The position numbers and the translations under genes are program-made. From assembly GCF_015832195.1 (NCBI RefSeq), contig NC_052017.1, positions 51,599,652-51,663,651 on the forward strand: a stretch of DNA of 64,000 nucleotides, read 5' to 3'. This DNA comes from Motacilla alba alba. Its lineage: Eukaryota; Chordata; Aves; Passeriformes; Motacillidae. Within the stretch, counting starts at the first letter, position 1. Each line of letters starts with the position of its first letter. The notes under the pieces were generated by a model that saw only the letters and a program-made list of their open reading frames with translations, did no database searches and was not told where the DNA came from. Positions 26,163 through 38,760 of the stretch are shown one piece after another.

Positions 26163-29100
26163 CTAGTGCGAAGGAGCAGAGAAAAAGTACTAATTAAGAA
26201 ATTGAATCAACAATTTGTTTGAATCTAAATCAACAATTTGAATCTAATTTGTTTTGGTTGTTTTCTCAATATTTGCAGAAAACGCTCTGGTAAGTGCACC
26301 ATTTTTCAATATCAATTACTGCATATTTAGGCAATGTGTCCTGACCAACATGCCTTGTGGTTATAGAGCTCAACAGCAGGTAATAGTCTTAACTCTGCCA
26401 CTGTTTCATGCCATGACTTTCAGCACACCATCTAAGCTCTGTCCAGCTTTGTTCTCCCCATGCACAAAGTGAAGCAAGCAACATCAAGCCACATCATAAG
26501 GAAGAGGGAAGTTTTTGGGCTGTTTGTTTGTGAACTTGGATGAAAAGTGTAGTTAAATGTCGAAAAATTTTGTACATAATTCAGTCACAGCTAAACTCAA
26601 AAGGCCCTCAATGTCTAGTTATTCCTCCAGCAAGAACAGATTTAAGTCACACAGGTACATAATGATGGCCCAGGTGCTACTACGCGAGCTGGACCACAGT
26701 CAACAAATTCACTGACACAGACACAAGTGTCCATACTTTCTAATCTTTTAATATATTTCATTCTCATCACTGGGAGCACTGTGCTGATCCTAAAAATTTT
26801 ACCTACACAGACTCTCAAGCAGACCTTTCTTAATCAGAGCAGAGTTCATGACAGCCCAGTCTCCAAACCAAGCCTGGTGGTATTGGCTATTGACTTGCAT
26901 AGCTCACACCTTCCTTCCCAACTTCCCATCTTGGCTGAGGGGAAAGGAGCCATGGGACATGCTGTGCCACTTCAGGGGTCTTAACAGACTCCTTGACCCA
27001 ACACTGAAACACCTTTGAGGAATGGCCCTCAACATCAGCCACAGCCACAATGCTCCCTTCCTGGTCTTTTGTCAACTGCTTGAACCGTACCATTGCCTTT
27101 CTGCAGCTCATTCATCAGCACTCACTACTGCCTGTGTTTAGAGGATGCACATTATTTTTCTTACTTGGTTATTGATGGCCCTTCCACAGTCCTTTATGGC
27201 CTACTTTAGTCTGCCACTCACAAATTATGAAGGCATCAATAGCCTGGAAGAATAAATTCTGTCTCCAAGTACTGCCCAATAAATCTTCAGTATCATTAGA
27301 TCTGGAAACAAAGTCCTTGTCAATCTGCCCTGAACACACTCTGCAGAGTGCTCAGCTTAATGCTTCTGCACCTCTCATCTTTTACATTACGGGGGGCGTA
27401 TTGCTCAGTGTTTTCTATGTTCCCATCCTGCTTCCCTGAGGTAAAGGCTGTTGATCTGGGTCAGAGGCAGGCTGCTGAGCAAGCTGGGCTTTGCTCTGAC
27501 TTGACAGAGCCGGTTTTATATTCCTATGATAGTAAAGAGTCACTGAGGGTTCAGGCCACTGTTACTCAAAGCTGCTTTATCTCAGGTGGGTAGGCATGAA
27601 GAAACCACTGGGCAGGCACAGGCAAAGATTTCCATCACGTAATAGCAAGGAGCTCTTGATATGATCCAAAACAGGCCCTGTCGGTGCAGGATCACCTCCC
27701 TGGGGTGATCTAGAGCAGATGCACACCAGTGATCAGGCTCAAGTGTATGCCTTCTGCTCTAGCTTGGGAAGCCACTGAACCAGAAGCACAAACATGCAGA
27801 GCGGGCAGAATTTATTCAAAGTGATTAGAATGACTGATTTAGACCAGTGAGGATGAAAATGTTGAATTTACTAATAGATTTATCTTCTTCGGCAATTGGA
27901 TTTTTAGTCATATTCCCAAAGAGAGATTGATTCTACTCGATTGGTAAGCAAAATGTATTCATTTTTAATTAACAACAAGTTCTACTCTGAAATAAGCCTC
28001 TTGTTTTGCTATAAAGATAAGTATGTTGCAAGCCCACACATTATTTAAGCAATTTTGTAGCTTAAGAAACAGATTTGTATTTTATGTCAGAAAATTGTGA
28101 AGGGCTGCAGCTTTTTTCATAGACAATTTACCCACTTTCATTAAAGATTTGTATCAAAGTATTATCTAGCTACAGATACATTTAGTTATTTTAAAGTGTT
28201 AGTAGTGTTACTTACATGCAACAAATCCAACATTTTTGATATCTGAATAAAGCCGGGTTACATATGTTGGGTAGTTAAAGAAAAAGAAGATTTAATCTAG
28301 CACTAACAAACCACCTTTACACTGACTGCAAAGCAAATGGTCTGCAGTGAAGAAAACACCCTGACATTCTATGGCTGTTTTGTCTTTCCAAATTGTAAAC
28401 TGACAGCATTTTCTCAGCTACACTGAAAAAGACTTTTTGCTTTTTTAATTCCCTTTTTCCTCAAATAATGAGTGGACCTCACTGGACTGCAATAGCTCAA
28501 CAAACCAATATGAAGCAAATACTCTTTGTACTGCCAGAAGACTTAAGCTGGTTTCATGCTTGAAAGTTTGAAATTTTACGCAGCAACTTCTGCAGAAAGC
28601 ATCTATGACATAATTTTCTATGAATGTTCAATTTGAAGATATTTTATTAGACTGTGTAGGCTTAGCTCTCCATAACTTCTTCTTCTTCTTCTCTATAACA
28701 ACTTCTTTTAAACATTTTCCTTTTAAATCTTTGAAAATGCCAGTATTTTTAATTTATCATTAAATCAATGAGAGGCTCCCTTAGCTTGGATGAGAATTAG
28801 ACAATTGGACCCTAGTTAACATTAAAAGAAATGCTGCCCAAATCATTATCTCTCCAGCTTGCACTGAAAATTGATTTCTGACATTTACTGAATCCAAGCT
28901 TTGTAATCCTGGGACAGGAACTGCAGTCCCAATCCAGACGTGCTGTCAGTAGAGGTTTGGCTCTTCCTGGATTGCTCAATGTTGTATCACAGAGAGGCTG
29001 TCAGCTCAGCTGTCTTGGACACACAACAGAGGCAGAGGTCATCTCTCAAATAGCTGGGTGCAGGCATTAACACACACCTCCAAAATCCACCCAGAGCCAG

Positions 29101-32100
29101 ACAAGCAGCGAGGGTGGGCTGTGCAGTGGAGACATGCATACCCTTTACACAAATCCCTGCTTAATAAGCAGAACACAGGCTCCTGCATTCTGCACCTGCT
29201 GTATTTTCCCAGGCAGAAAATAGGATGAATTAACCTGATTTCTCAAGGTTACTGTATTCACGTCTTTCAAAAAAGGATGGGATAGCTCTCATGAAAGGTA
29301 CAGACCTTTCCCATCCTTCAGCAAAATAAAGGTTGGGAAAATTAGATCTGTGACACCACCACCATTACTGCTGGGCCATAACTTCACTTGACAGAGAGTG
29401 GGCCAAATTCTCTACTGCAGTAACTCCCCTGACGTCAGTGGGGGAAGGTCAGCGGGAAATATGGCCCCAGCACTGAACGCAATACAGGAACGCTATGTGA
29501 TTTTCCACCCACCCTAAATTATCCCAGAGGCATAAAACTGACTGACCCCAAAGTCATTAAAACACTTATGGTGAGAAAACACTGATCCATACAGTGTTTA
29601 AATAGTAGAGGCCAAGAGAAGCAAATATCGGTTAGTGCTGAGGACCAAGGAAAACAAGTAATCCAGAACCAATTCTGTATCCTGTAAATATCATACATAG
29701 CAGCTAAGGACTACCCAGGAGACAGGACAGCCAGGGAAATGTTTAAACCACCCGCTAGTTCCATCTGCTGGAATTAGTTCAAAATCTCACCCTATCTAGA
29801 TCTTCACAGCTACTTGTGTTACTAGCAAATTGCTAAGAGGGTAAACAGGGCTTGTATACAGAGTTCTGTCCTCTCACAACTGCATTTCAAAAGGAATTGG
29901 AAATGCTGTTTTATTTAAAGAGAGAGGAAGATTGCTAAGACAAGATGATAATCCCATGATAAACTGCAATGGGGTTTGTGGAGTGGCTGATGAAATGCTT
30001 AACCAGACCTGTGCCGAAGTTTAAAGGAGCCCTGATCATTCACTCCCCAAATAGCTAGTCCTTCAGGTTACTACTTTAACTATACATTTATCTAAAATGC
30101 TGGGGTAGGTCTGGGCTTTTTAAGAGGTCTATAAGCCTATCTGCAATCAAAAAAAAAAAAAAAGAACAAAAAAGAACAAGGAGCTCCATCATCATTGGAT
30201 AATTTCTCTCTACCTTTCATATCAGATAATTCTCAAATTGTATCTGGTTGCTTTAAACTGATGTTGTAAGTAACTTCAACTTCATTTGAAAGGACATGAA
30301 CTTTGCACAGATGGCCCAGAATGACCAAACCTGAGAGTTTCCACCACTCTCTGGACCAAGCTGAGTAGTCAAGCGACAGAATAAAATACTGGGGACTTAC
30401 TTCATAGTAATAATATACCACTTTTTAGCAAGGCTATTAAACATATACCAGTTGATAGGAAGGATACTGTCACCGCATAATAAAAGGGAGATCAAACTCA
30501 ATATTATAAAATGCATCTTTAAAAGACATGTACACTTTCATGCCAGCCTCCACCCATTCTGTTTCCACAAGAGGAGAAGAGAATGCAGAACTCCTGCAGG
30601 CAGAAGTCCTGCAGATGATGAGCAGCCTGACTCACGTGCTGCCATAGACATTACTCACTTCTTGTTTGCCGTTTGAAAGTGAACAGTCATTCTGGAATAA
30701 TTCTTATCCTTCTGCTTCTCCCTGGTGGCAGAGGTAACAGTGAGGTCTCCGAAGAGGTCAATTAGCCACGTCAGACGGGCAATTCCACTGAAAGCAGGGA
30801 ATCCTGACTTGTTTTCATCAAGGACACTACCTGGTGGAATAGAAACTCTTGAGGAACAGGAATTAGAATAATGCCTTCTGCATAGGAAAGGATGAAGAAA
30901 CTGCAGTGTTGCAGGCTTAAAGATCAGGGTGTAGAGGGGTCAGTGGATGGACTGAGTAGGAAAGTCAATAAACACATTTAATGTCGAAATGGACCAGTTG
31001 ACAAGCTGTGGCAGAGAGGGCTGCACAAAGTACATATACAACAAACCCTTCAGGACATGTTGAGGACAGAAGGGTGTATGTGGATTCAAAACAGGGAATT
31101 ATCCAGAACCAGTACCTGTGCCTGTGTCTCTACTCAGTTTATAGACAGTCCTGTGTGAAAGGACTGAATGAAGCCTGGAAGCACTGGTATCTCTGGGGAA
31201 CAAATCCAGATGGACTTTTGATTTCTTCAGAGCTACTGACCTGTGAAATGCAATGTTCCCTTCACTAGGTCTTTCCCAGCCACCTCTTTTTTCAGCTGCT
31301 TGTACTCTTCAGTAAGAAGTTCAATGTGCTCCACATGGAGTACTTTACCTGCCATTAAAATTACAAAACAAAACCACAAAAAATATCAGGACAGATTAAA
31401 TAAAAGTTTTCTGTGTGAATCAAAGTCATGTCTCAACAGTAAAGGATTCACTAGCCACCAGTGGGAACTCACGCAGAAATATTCGTGCATGGCTCACAAA
31501 GTGACGTCAGGAAGAAAATCAAAAATGGAAACACGGGCCCTGCGCTGAAGTATCAATTTGGGTTAAGGATTTTCAGGAGACAACAAATACAGAGACTGCA
31601 GGAACAGTAGCCACTATGCTTAACAGAAACTCTGTAATGAAACCCAGTACCCAGCTGAGGCTGAAACCTGAGTCTTCAGAGTAACGCGTGGATTAATTCT
31701 TGGCCTCTTTCCTCACATTTCCTTGTTCCGAATTTTTCCTCCCAGGGCAGATGGAAAGAAAAAGAAAGGGGAAAAAATAGTATAATGCTCAGAACCAGAC
31801 TGGAACAATATGTTATGGAATACCTCCCTCCAATTGCAATGAATTGGGCTACTTTGAAATAGAGGTTATCCAATACAAGTTAAATGTGTCCTTCATTCAG
31901 TATGTGTTTTTCTGGAAGATTTCCAGGAGAATCATTGCAGGCTGCTGACACTAACTGCTGCTGCTTCAAGAAGAGCCATAAATTCTGCTCAATGGGAAAC
32001 CATTTGGTGAGCAACAAGGCAGTAACTGGTGCTGGTACAGGGGAACAGCAAAGCAGAAATCCTACACCTCTAATGTCCGGGACAAAAGTCACAAAGGAGA

Positions 32101-35100
32101 TCTTTAAGAAGCAGTGGTATAAAAAGTGCAGCTTGTCTAAATGATTTGCACTCCATTTCTGCTCAGCACTGCTGTTGCCCTTGCAGCCCCATTCATCCCC
32201 ACTGGCCTCAGATGAACTGCCAGCTTCTGACCCTTTGCAACACTGGAATGGGACCACACACTTTCTGGAAATAAAGAGATTTTGCTTATAGACAAGCTGT
32301 CTTTTAGACAGGAATGGCTTGCTGGCCTACAGTAGCATGAGCAGCTGTGTGTGGCCAGCACATCACAAATGCAAGAAGCTAGGAGAGCTGTCTGCAGTTT
32401 CATTTCCAGGGAGAGAGAGGACAGGGAATTGCACAAGTTCAATAGCTGCACTCATCAAGTGCTTTACTATCATGGTGACAGAAGTTTTCCTCTTTAACTG
32501 CATTCTAAGTGTCCCAAATAGAGGCTAGAGTTTTTGTGAGGGCAAACATACCTTACTCTTAGCATTGACATTTGTTTGTTTGTTCCCCTGTTGGCACAAG
32601 TCTTACATCCTAGACTGGCACATCTCCGAGACAGTCATACTGCCTTGCACGTGATGACTAAAAGTAGGCTGGAGACATGCCTTTGAGTTTGGTGCCTTTG
32701 GTGCTACCCAACAGGTAAAACTGCTTACACTCTAGAGAACAAGCATGTTACCTTTCTGCTCAGCCATCTCCCAGAGCTCATGGGCTGCCTTAGCAGACAA
32801 AGCCATGGGGTACTCAACGAGGACGTGTTTCCCAGCTTCTAAGAACATTCTGAAAGGGATAAAAGATCAGCCATTAAAAAGAATATTATCCAAATCCTCT
32901 CTCACCACGCAAGCTGCTTCTCATTCCCACAGTCAGCTTCACATGGAGAGATGCACAACATGGAGTAACAGAAATAAATGGCAACTTTCCTAGGAAGGAT
33001 GGTGTGGTGGCTACATCACACATATAAACAGCAGGGGAGTGGGGTTTGAATTCTTCTTTTGCCACAGAATTCCCTCACTCCCCTACATCAAGTTGCTAGA
33101 ATGCTACAGCATTGAGCACTGCAATTTCGGACTTACAGACATGTAAGCAGTTGGAGTGGGGCACTGGACTACCCTTCCACAATATAATCTGTGAGGAAAG
33201 GCTTTAAATCCTGTTTTAAGCTGCCTGTCCATCAAACACAGGCCTAGAGGTGCGGAAATGGAATTACTTTGGAAATTAATGCATCTTAAATCCTACTCTC
33301 TTCCAGGGCTTATTGGTGCTCTAGGGAACTCACTATCATTCACTTCAGGCCTCTAGTCTGGCAGTCTTTCCTCAGTGTTCATATCTTCTCCTGCAACAGC
33401 TTTACACAGCTCCTCTGTGCTTCTAAAATATAGGGGAAAGGGGGAAAGAGTGGGGGACCCCCCCCAAAATACCTGATGGTTTCTTCATGGCTTTTGTTCT
33501 CTGTGCTGATGAAGGCTGCATGGATGTCTTTGTTTCTCAGAGCATCTTCCAGGCTAATCTGCTTAGCCTCATTAATATTGCCAAAACTTCTCCTGTATAT
33601 TTAGCATAAATACAACCAGAGCATAACTGTCATGGTCCATTCTTCCCAACCACATGTTGTGTAGCAGTACTTAAAAACTGTTCCCATGGATCACTGTCCA
33701 TGTACTGGCAGTACTTAAAAATTGTTCCCATGGACCACTGTCTCACTGAGTTCAACCAGGGTATAACAACCAATTTCTTATCCAGGAAGAGCATGAGCAC
33801 TTACAGACAAAAGTGGAATGGAGAAGAGAACCAAAAAAAATGGACCCGTGTGCAGGAGGTAGTATCAGTCCAGAAACTGGCCTGCTATTGAACTGTCAAG
33901 TCCTTTTTGGTCTTGGTGTTTTGGTTTTTAATAAGCATTATTACCAAAGAGATGTGGTAGAAGAGTGACTTGAAAGAGGACAGTGTTCCTATGAGAGAAC
34001 TTCTCCCCACCATCCTCAACAATGTGGACAAAAGCACTTGAGATGGCAGGGATGCACACAACTGCAAGCACAGACATGCAGGAGAGGGACAAAGCAGATG
34101 CTTGGCTATGATGGCTCACCTTGCAACACACACAGCATGTCAGTGCTAAGGAGAAAGCTCTCTTGGGCAGTAAGCTGAGCACAGCTCCAGCTGAAAATGA
34201 AAAACACAATCCCTCCAAAAGCCCTTTGCATTACTATTGGCTGGAGCAGTGTGAGGCTCTGTCCAAAATTTCTCTTGTCTACCTCATGATTCCCAGACCA
34301 CCGAACATCTTGTTTAATATCCTGGTTTGATGGGAATTCACCAGGACCTCGGGACTGGAACTCGAGTTCTTGCTTGCAGTTGTGTTTGTCCACCCCATGG
34401 TATGCTGAACCCAGTGAAAGGAGAAGGGGCACCTCGACCTTTCTTCACCTGCATCTCGCTCTGCGACAATGGCCTGGAGCTTTCCACCCCCAAACCTGGC
34501 TGGACTCTTTTCTGGAATGACCTTTTGGTGGTCCCCACAGAAGACCCTTCATCTACTGTACAACCACCACAACAGATGGACTGAGATAGGAAAAGTCTTT
34601 CCCTCAAAGACTGAGACATGGGACCCTTATATAGAAAACCCTCCTTTTCTCCTAAAGACTGAGATTGAAACCTCTAACCCAGGGGGGGTGTGTGTGGGAG
34701 GCAAGTAGCTGCAGGTGGGACCACAGGACCAAGAAGACAATAGCCCCTGCTCAATGCTGACCAGATGAGATCATAAGACCGTTGTATTTTCTTTCCCCCC
34801 CTCCTTCCCAACTTTCAATAGAAAAATTCTAATAAAAACCCCTCGGGTTAGCCTGAGATTTCGAGATCTCCCCGGCGTGAAAGCAACTCTTCGACTGGAC
34901 CTCGAAGAACTTTGTTGCCTCTACGTTGGTAGCTATTACCTCCCTTTCTCTCAACCCTTTTCTTTTCATAGGCCTTTCTCTCTCTTTTCCCCAATCCCCT
35001 CCAACACATTTTGCTGTGATTATTCAATAAAGTACACTGGTTTTGATTGTTACTGCAAACCCCTCGCCGTGTTGGTGTTTTGTACCCTGAGATCAAGTAA

Positions 35101-36262
35101 CGAACCATCACGATCTCCATTTGTAAGGACGGATCATGACAAGCAGGCACCTTGACAGTGTTAGGATAGGTGACAGAGGGCAGGAAGGCAGGCCACAAGC
35201 AGGACTTGAAAGCAAAGACAGGTGGTGATTGTGTGTGATGGAGATCCAAGGAAGATTACTGTGAATCATGCATTTCAACAGCATTGTTTCTCAAAAAAAA
35301 CAGTGGTGGAAACCCTATATTCAGTGCTCTTCGAAGTTACCTGTAGCATTGGCAGAGGCATCAGAGAACCAAAAGTGTATTTGGCAGGAAGATAAAGTGT
35401 GTGACCTGATCAGTCCTTTCTGTCTCAAATAACCCTGCACAATTTAAATACAGCTGGAAAAATACATTCACAATCTGAGATACATTAAAGGTACTGCCTA
35501 ACTATTTTAAACTTTTATGCTCCACTGTAATGGGTCACAGTCCAGCAGGAATGCTCAGAGGAAGGTCCACACTAAATTTCCACAGTTCCAAACTAGTGAG
35601 AAAAACTCTTGTTCTTTAAGAAGCGTAAGAAGGATAAAAAAGCAACCTTATTGCATGTAGCAAATCATGGGATTTTCTTTAGATATCTAAAGGTTCAACA
35701 CCTGGTTTAAAAAAATACTAGAATTTTATTATGAAGTTGGAGTACTGGGGTCATTAAAACATGTTTTTGCAAAAGAACTTTTTAAAACTCTGTAAAACTT
35801 TTTTTTCTTAACATTTCTAGAAGTGTCATGCAGACATGAGATCATTAGTGCACTTATTGTCTGCACTACCTTAAACCTACAGGAAATTCCAGTCAGACAA
35901 TTTCTTTTTATCACAAAGATTATACAGCAAGAACATATCTCAGTTTTTATTTTAGTAATTTCTGAAAGATATCTCACTAGGGTAACTAACCTATTTGTTC
36001 CTTTTTGCAAAGCTTTCTGTGCTCAATTCTGAGCTGCCACTGAGAATGACAGGCATATTTGCACAAACTTTCCCTTTTTTGCTTGAAATAGAAGAAAAAA
36101 CATTGCAATATACATATCAGACATGCTACATGAAATTTCTAACCTGGATACAAATCCAAAGAGTTTCAGGTGCTCAGAAGGGCTGGAAGGCATAGGATTC
36201 ATCAAGTCTCGGATTCGTGCTAAGCCAGCAATTCCAACTCCAACCACCACTGTCCCAAACAT
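25889..36262 (-). CDS. BLVRA: Biliverdin reductase A, complete coding sequence in six exons
   Basis: This enzyme reduces biliverdin IX-alpha to bilirubin with NAD(P)H in the cytosol, the last step of haem breakdown. Coding exons on the minus strand are 36262-36144, 33592-33473, 32849-32752, 31348-31241, 30830-30659 and 26162-25889. All junctions are AG/GT with matching phases (2,2,1,1,2). The joined product is 296 residues, equal to the mammalian length. The dinucleotide-binding loop GVGIAG is at residues 8-13, the 'HVLVEYPM' segment with the conserved active-site tyrosine is near residue 93, and '[14 protein letters not shown]' is at 159-172. The C-terminal part retains '[10 protein letters not shown]' and '[12 protein letters not shown]'. 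The start is a few residues later than in mammals, in an AAAATG context eight bases into its exon. The C-terminus lacks the mammalian double-cysteine tail and ends EEPEKIYS. The gene lies head-to-tail below an unidentified gene. I am confident of the identity; the 5' non-coding exon is unresolved. Confidence 0.95.
26163..30658 (-). other. BLVRA last intron
   Basis: A 4.5 kb intron with no further gene or clear mobile element. A 15-base A-run is at 30149. Open frames are short. Several stretches, for example 27.9-28.8 kb, are AT-rich. Confidence 0.6.
30659..30830 (-). CDS. BLVRA: BLVRA fifth coding exon
   Basis: 172 bp between acceptor 'attccaccag' and donor AAGAA|GTGAGT. It encodes '[20 protein letters not shown]' and the following strand 'MTVHFQT', part of the beta-sheet of the C-terminal domain. 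Confidence 0.94.
31241..31348 (-). CDS. BLVRA: BLVRA fourth coding exon
   Basis: 108 bp between acceptor 'ttttaatggcag' and donor TCACAG|GTCAGT. It encodes '[11 protein letters not shown]', '[15 protein letters not shown]' and 'GTLHFT'. The acceptor has an unusually weak pyrimidine tract. Confidence 0.94.
32752..32849 (-). CDS. BLVRA: BLVRA third coding exon
   Basis: 98 bp between acceptor 'ccctttcag' and donor GAAAG|GTAACA. It encodes '[18 protein letters not shown]' and '[11 protein letters not shown]', including the highly conserved VEYPM active-site strand. Confidence 0.95.
33473..33592 (-). CDS. BLVRA: BLVRA second coding exon
   Basis: 120 bp between acceptor 'atatacag' and donor ATCAG|GTATTT. 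It encodes '[17 protein letters not shown]' and '[12 protein letters not shown]', which match the family segment linking the nucleotide-binding core to the active site. An LTR ends 35 bp upstream of its acceptor. Confidence 0.95.
33628..35141 (+). mobile_element. Long LTR of an endogenous retrovirus inside BLVRA
   Basis: A 1.5 kb element with imperfect inverted ends: TGTCATGGTCC at 33628 and GGATCATGACA at 35131-35141. Near its 5' end a 44-bp unit is duplicated (starts at 33665 and 33709). A TATA-like 'cttatataga' is near 34627. AATAAA signals are at 34831 and 35026, followed by U5-like sequence. There is no internal retroviral region, so it is probably a solo LTR. The flanks do not show a convincing target duplication. 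It is antisense to BLVRA and occupies most of the intron between coding exons 1 and 2. Confidence 0.75.
35142..36143 (-). other. Remainder of BLVRA intron after first coding exon
   Basis: About 1 kb of AT-rich intron between the LTR and the first coding exon. No gene or recognisable repeat. Confidence 0.6.
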
Positions 36263-36271
36263 TTTGCTAAT
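36144..36271 (-). CDS. BLVRA: BLVRA first coding exon
   Basis: The acceptor 'ttttggacag' precedes 36271, the ATG is at 36262-36260, and the donor is CCAG|GTTAGA at 36144. It encodes the first 39 codons plus two bases, including the Rossmann-type start [10 protein letters not shown] and 'HLKLFGFVS'. The nine 5' bases are untranslated. Confidence 0.93.
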
Positions 36272-37884
36272 CTGTCCAAAATAAAAAAAAAAGGCAACTT
36301 TTATTTTTTTCTTGTAACAGGGACAAGCGCAACTAGTAGGGAAGGTGTGAGAATGGATACTCTTGAACCCTGCTTTCATAACACCAAACCTTATTCAGGT
36401 GTCAGCAACCAACTAGCAGAGATGTGATGCCATAGGCTACTGAGCTCACTCATATCCCATTGAAATGGGATCCAGCAGTTCAGCCTGTCATAGGACTGGT
36501 CTTGAGATTTGTATTTAACAGCTATTAAATCACAGCTCCAGCCAAGTTCTTCCTTTCCGTGAATAGAAGGCAGACTTCAAAAGTGAGACATTCTTCTATT
36601 TATATCGCCACTTCCAAGCTGGAAAGGAGCCAAAAAGTTCTGCAAACCCAGCAGACCTTTATATAGACCCTGCTGACTTCCTGAGTGTCTGCAGCACGGT
36701 GCCACACAGACAGTCCCAGTGTGCAGCAGCAGAGCTGGAAAACTTTGGGACAGGAAGCAAAGAGCATCTTTGCATTCCCCACGTAACCGCCAGCACATCC
36801 TACAGTGCCAAGCTGTAACCAGCCACCGAATTTGATCAAGATGCTTGCTTGACATTTCCATGCACAAAGAAAGCTCTGCCATCTCTTTAATGACAAGCAG
36901 GCATCTCTTTAAGATTTACATCTCCCAAATGCAATTGCTGACATAACTGCATAGTATGGAGGGTAAGACAGGTATTGCACTCACTGGCTGGGCTCGGGGC
37001 CTCTGGCAATAAATCCTTCTGTTGGTTTTATGATTTGCTGTTGATCTGCGGAAGCACTTGACAACTGATGAAACCTTTCAAACCTGCACTGTTCCAGCAC
37101 CCTGAGGACTAGCAACACTTTGTAAATTAATTGAGGGTTTACAGGAAAATGGTCTAAAATGAGTCAGGTCAGATCAGATCCTCTTTATTTTTTGTTCCTT
37201 CCTTTCATCTCATGAAAGCATCCCTTCAATCTGTTTCTTGTTTCAGTCTTCTTCCTGCCACTGCCAATCCCTTCACTTGAGTGAACTCTTTAGATTGTTT
37301 ACACTTGGCTGCAGCCCTTCACATCTTTCTGAGATTGAGATGGGTAAATGGACAACCCCACTTAAGTCCTCCTTGTGCCTCTTGTCTGACAGGATCACAG
37401 CGCAGCAACAAAGCCATAAGTGACTCTTTTGGCAGAGCAAGAGGTTGACAGCTGCTGGCACAAAGGAAAAAAGATCCCCCCTCCAGTCACATGCCATTTC
37501 TGCATTTTGTTTTCCTTTAAGCTCCTGCCTACGGTGCTGAATGCCACTCATTTTACACATGCCAAAAAGATACAAAGGTAAAACACAGAGCAGCATGTTT
37601 AGTGTAAGAAAATAAATTAGTGATATATCAAAGAGTTCTCTAGAGGAATTACAGTGACATTTTATTACCAAGTATTTGAGGTATGGCATGATGACACTAT
37701 TCACCAGGGAAGAGAAGTGTGTAGGGCTGAGAGGTGGGGGGGCCTGGGGCTGAGGTAAAGGAGGACAATGTAACAACAAAACTCATTTTCAGTACCACCC
37801 ACAGGCAGAGTCCTGGTCTGGGCTCTCCCTCACATTTGCTTTTCTCTATGGCCAAAGAGAAAAAGAGACAGACTTGCAGAATTA

Positions 37885-38075
37885 CCTCAGCTGGAAGGAG
37901 CCCCAGAAGGTCACCCAATCCAAACCCCACTCAGTTGCACTCAGCACGGCTCTCCATGCTGAGTTTTGAGTGCCCCCGCAGCTGGCAATCCTTCCACCTC
38001 CCATGCGCCCCCCACAGTGTTTGCCACTGTCACAGCAAGAACTTTTTTAGTATTTTAAGGCTCCAAACAACCACA
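37885..38075 (-). mobile_element. Degenerate CR1 fragment
   Basis: 'cagctggaaggagccccaga' with 'aatccaaacccc', and later 'gtgtttgccactgtcacagcaagaa', follow the order of the reverse-complemented CR1 3' region. The copy is heavily diverged with the middle part weak. Confidence 0.45.
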
Positions 38076-38399
38076 ATCAATGAGACTTTTAAAAGGGCTT
38101 ATGGTTGTTCATGTACTCTGAGTTAGATGCACAGGAGAATTACCAAGAAGATACTCTCAAGAGGTCAAAACAACAAAAAAGATTTTATGGGCAACTTTAG
38201 AAAATCAGACAAATTTGTCAAGTTTAGTGCAACATTCAATCAACAGATAACACTTTTTAAAGCATTAACTTGGCTCATTCAACTTTGCAAACTCAAAGAC
38301 AGTTCAATTTCAAGTTACTGAAAAGTCCAAGAAGAGGGAATTAAAAGAGAGAGCAAGAAAGAAAGAAAACCAGAAAAGATATAGAAAAAAACAAACATA

Positions 38400-38760
38400 G
38401 CTACCAGTTTCTGGATTCCAGCAGTGTACAGACAAAGACATTCCAAGAGGCAGTACAGTCAAGACATCTGACTGCCTTGTGTTGGGCCTTAAATACCCCT
38501 TGGCCTTCCTGGGCCCTTCCCCCAGGTGGGACTTCTGGCCATTTGTCCACTCAGGAGCTGAGCTAGGGGCTCCAGAGGTGGGGTGGAGCATTGCCTCTGG
38601 TGTGCCAGGGATTGGCAGCCGCTGCTAGGCTGAGATACAGGCTCTAGGGTGAGGGCGTACAGGGCAGGGCACTGGTCCTTCCTCCACACACATGCAGCCT
38701 GTAACATCTCAAGAAATCGGTCTTTCCAGTCTCTCACAAGTCCAGCTTGAAAAGAGCTGA
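38400..38760 (-). promoter_or_regulatory. Possible BLVRA promoter with TATA-like element
   Basis: On the minus strand, GC-rich sequence with few CpGs leads into GGGGTATTTAAGGCCC (TATTTAAG at 38495-38488). About 80 bp further on is a possible donor, AAACTG|GTAGCT. If transcription starts near 38460, a short non-coding exon would splice to the BLVRA coding exon 2.2 kb away. The block might instead be a decayed LTR promoter. This is inference from motif spacing only. Confidence 0.3.

Noticed and set aside
28680..28695. TTC-repeat tract considered as a microsatellite or CRISPR-like array
   Set aside because: Only about four units. No array-type repeats with spacers exist anywhere in this eukaryotic window.
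34327..34584. Open frames on both strands inside the BLVRA intron
   Set aside because: They fall within the LTR and read through its U3-like sequence; no coding resemblance.
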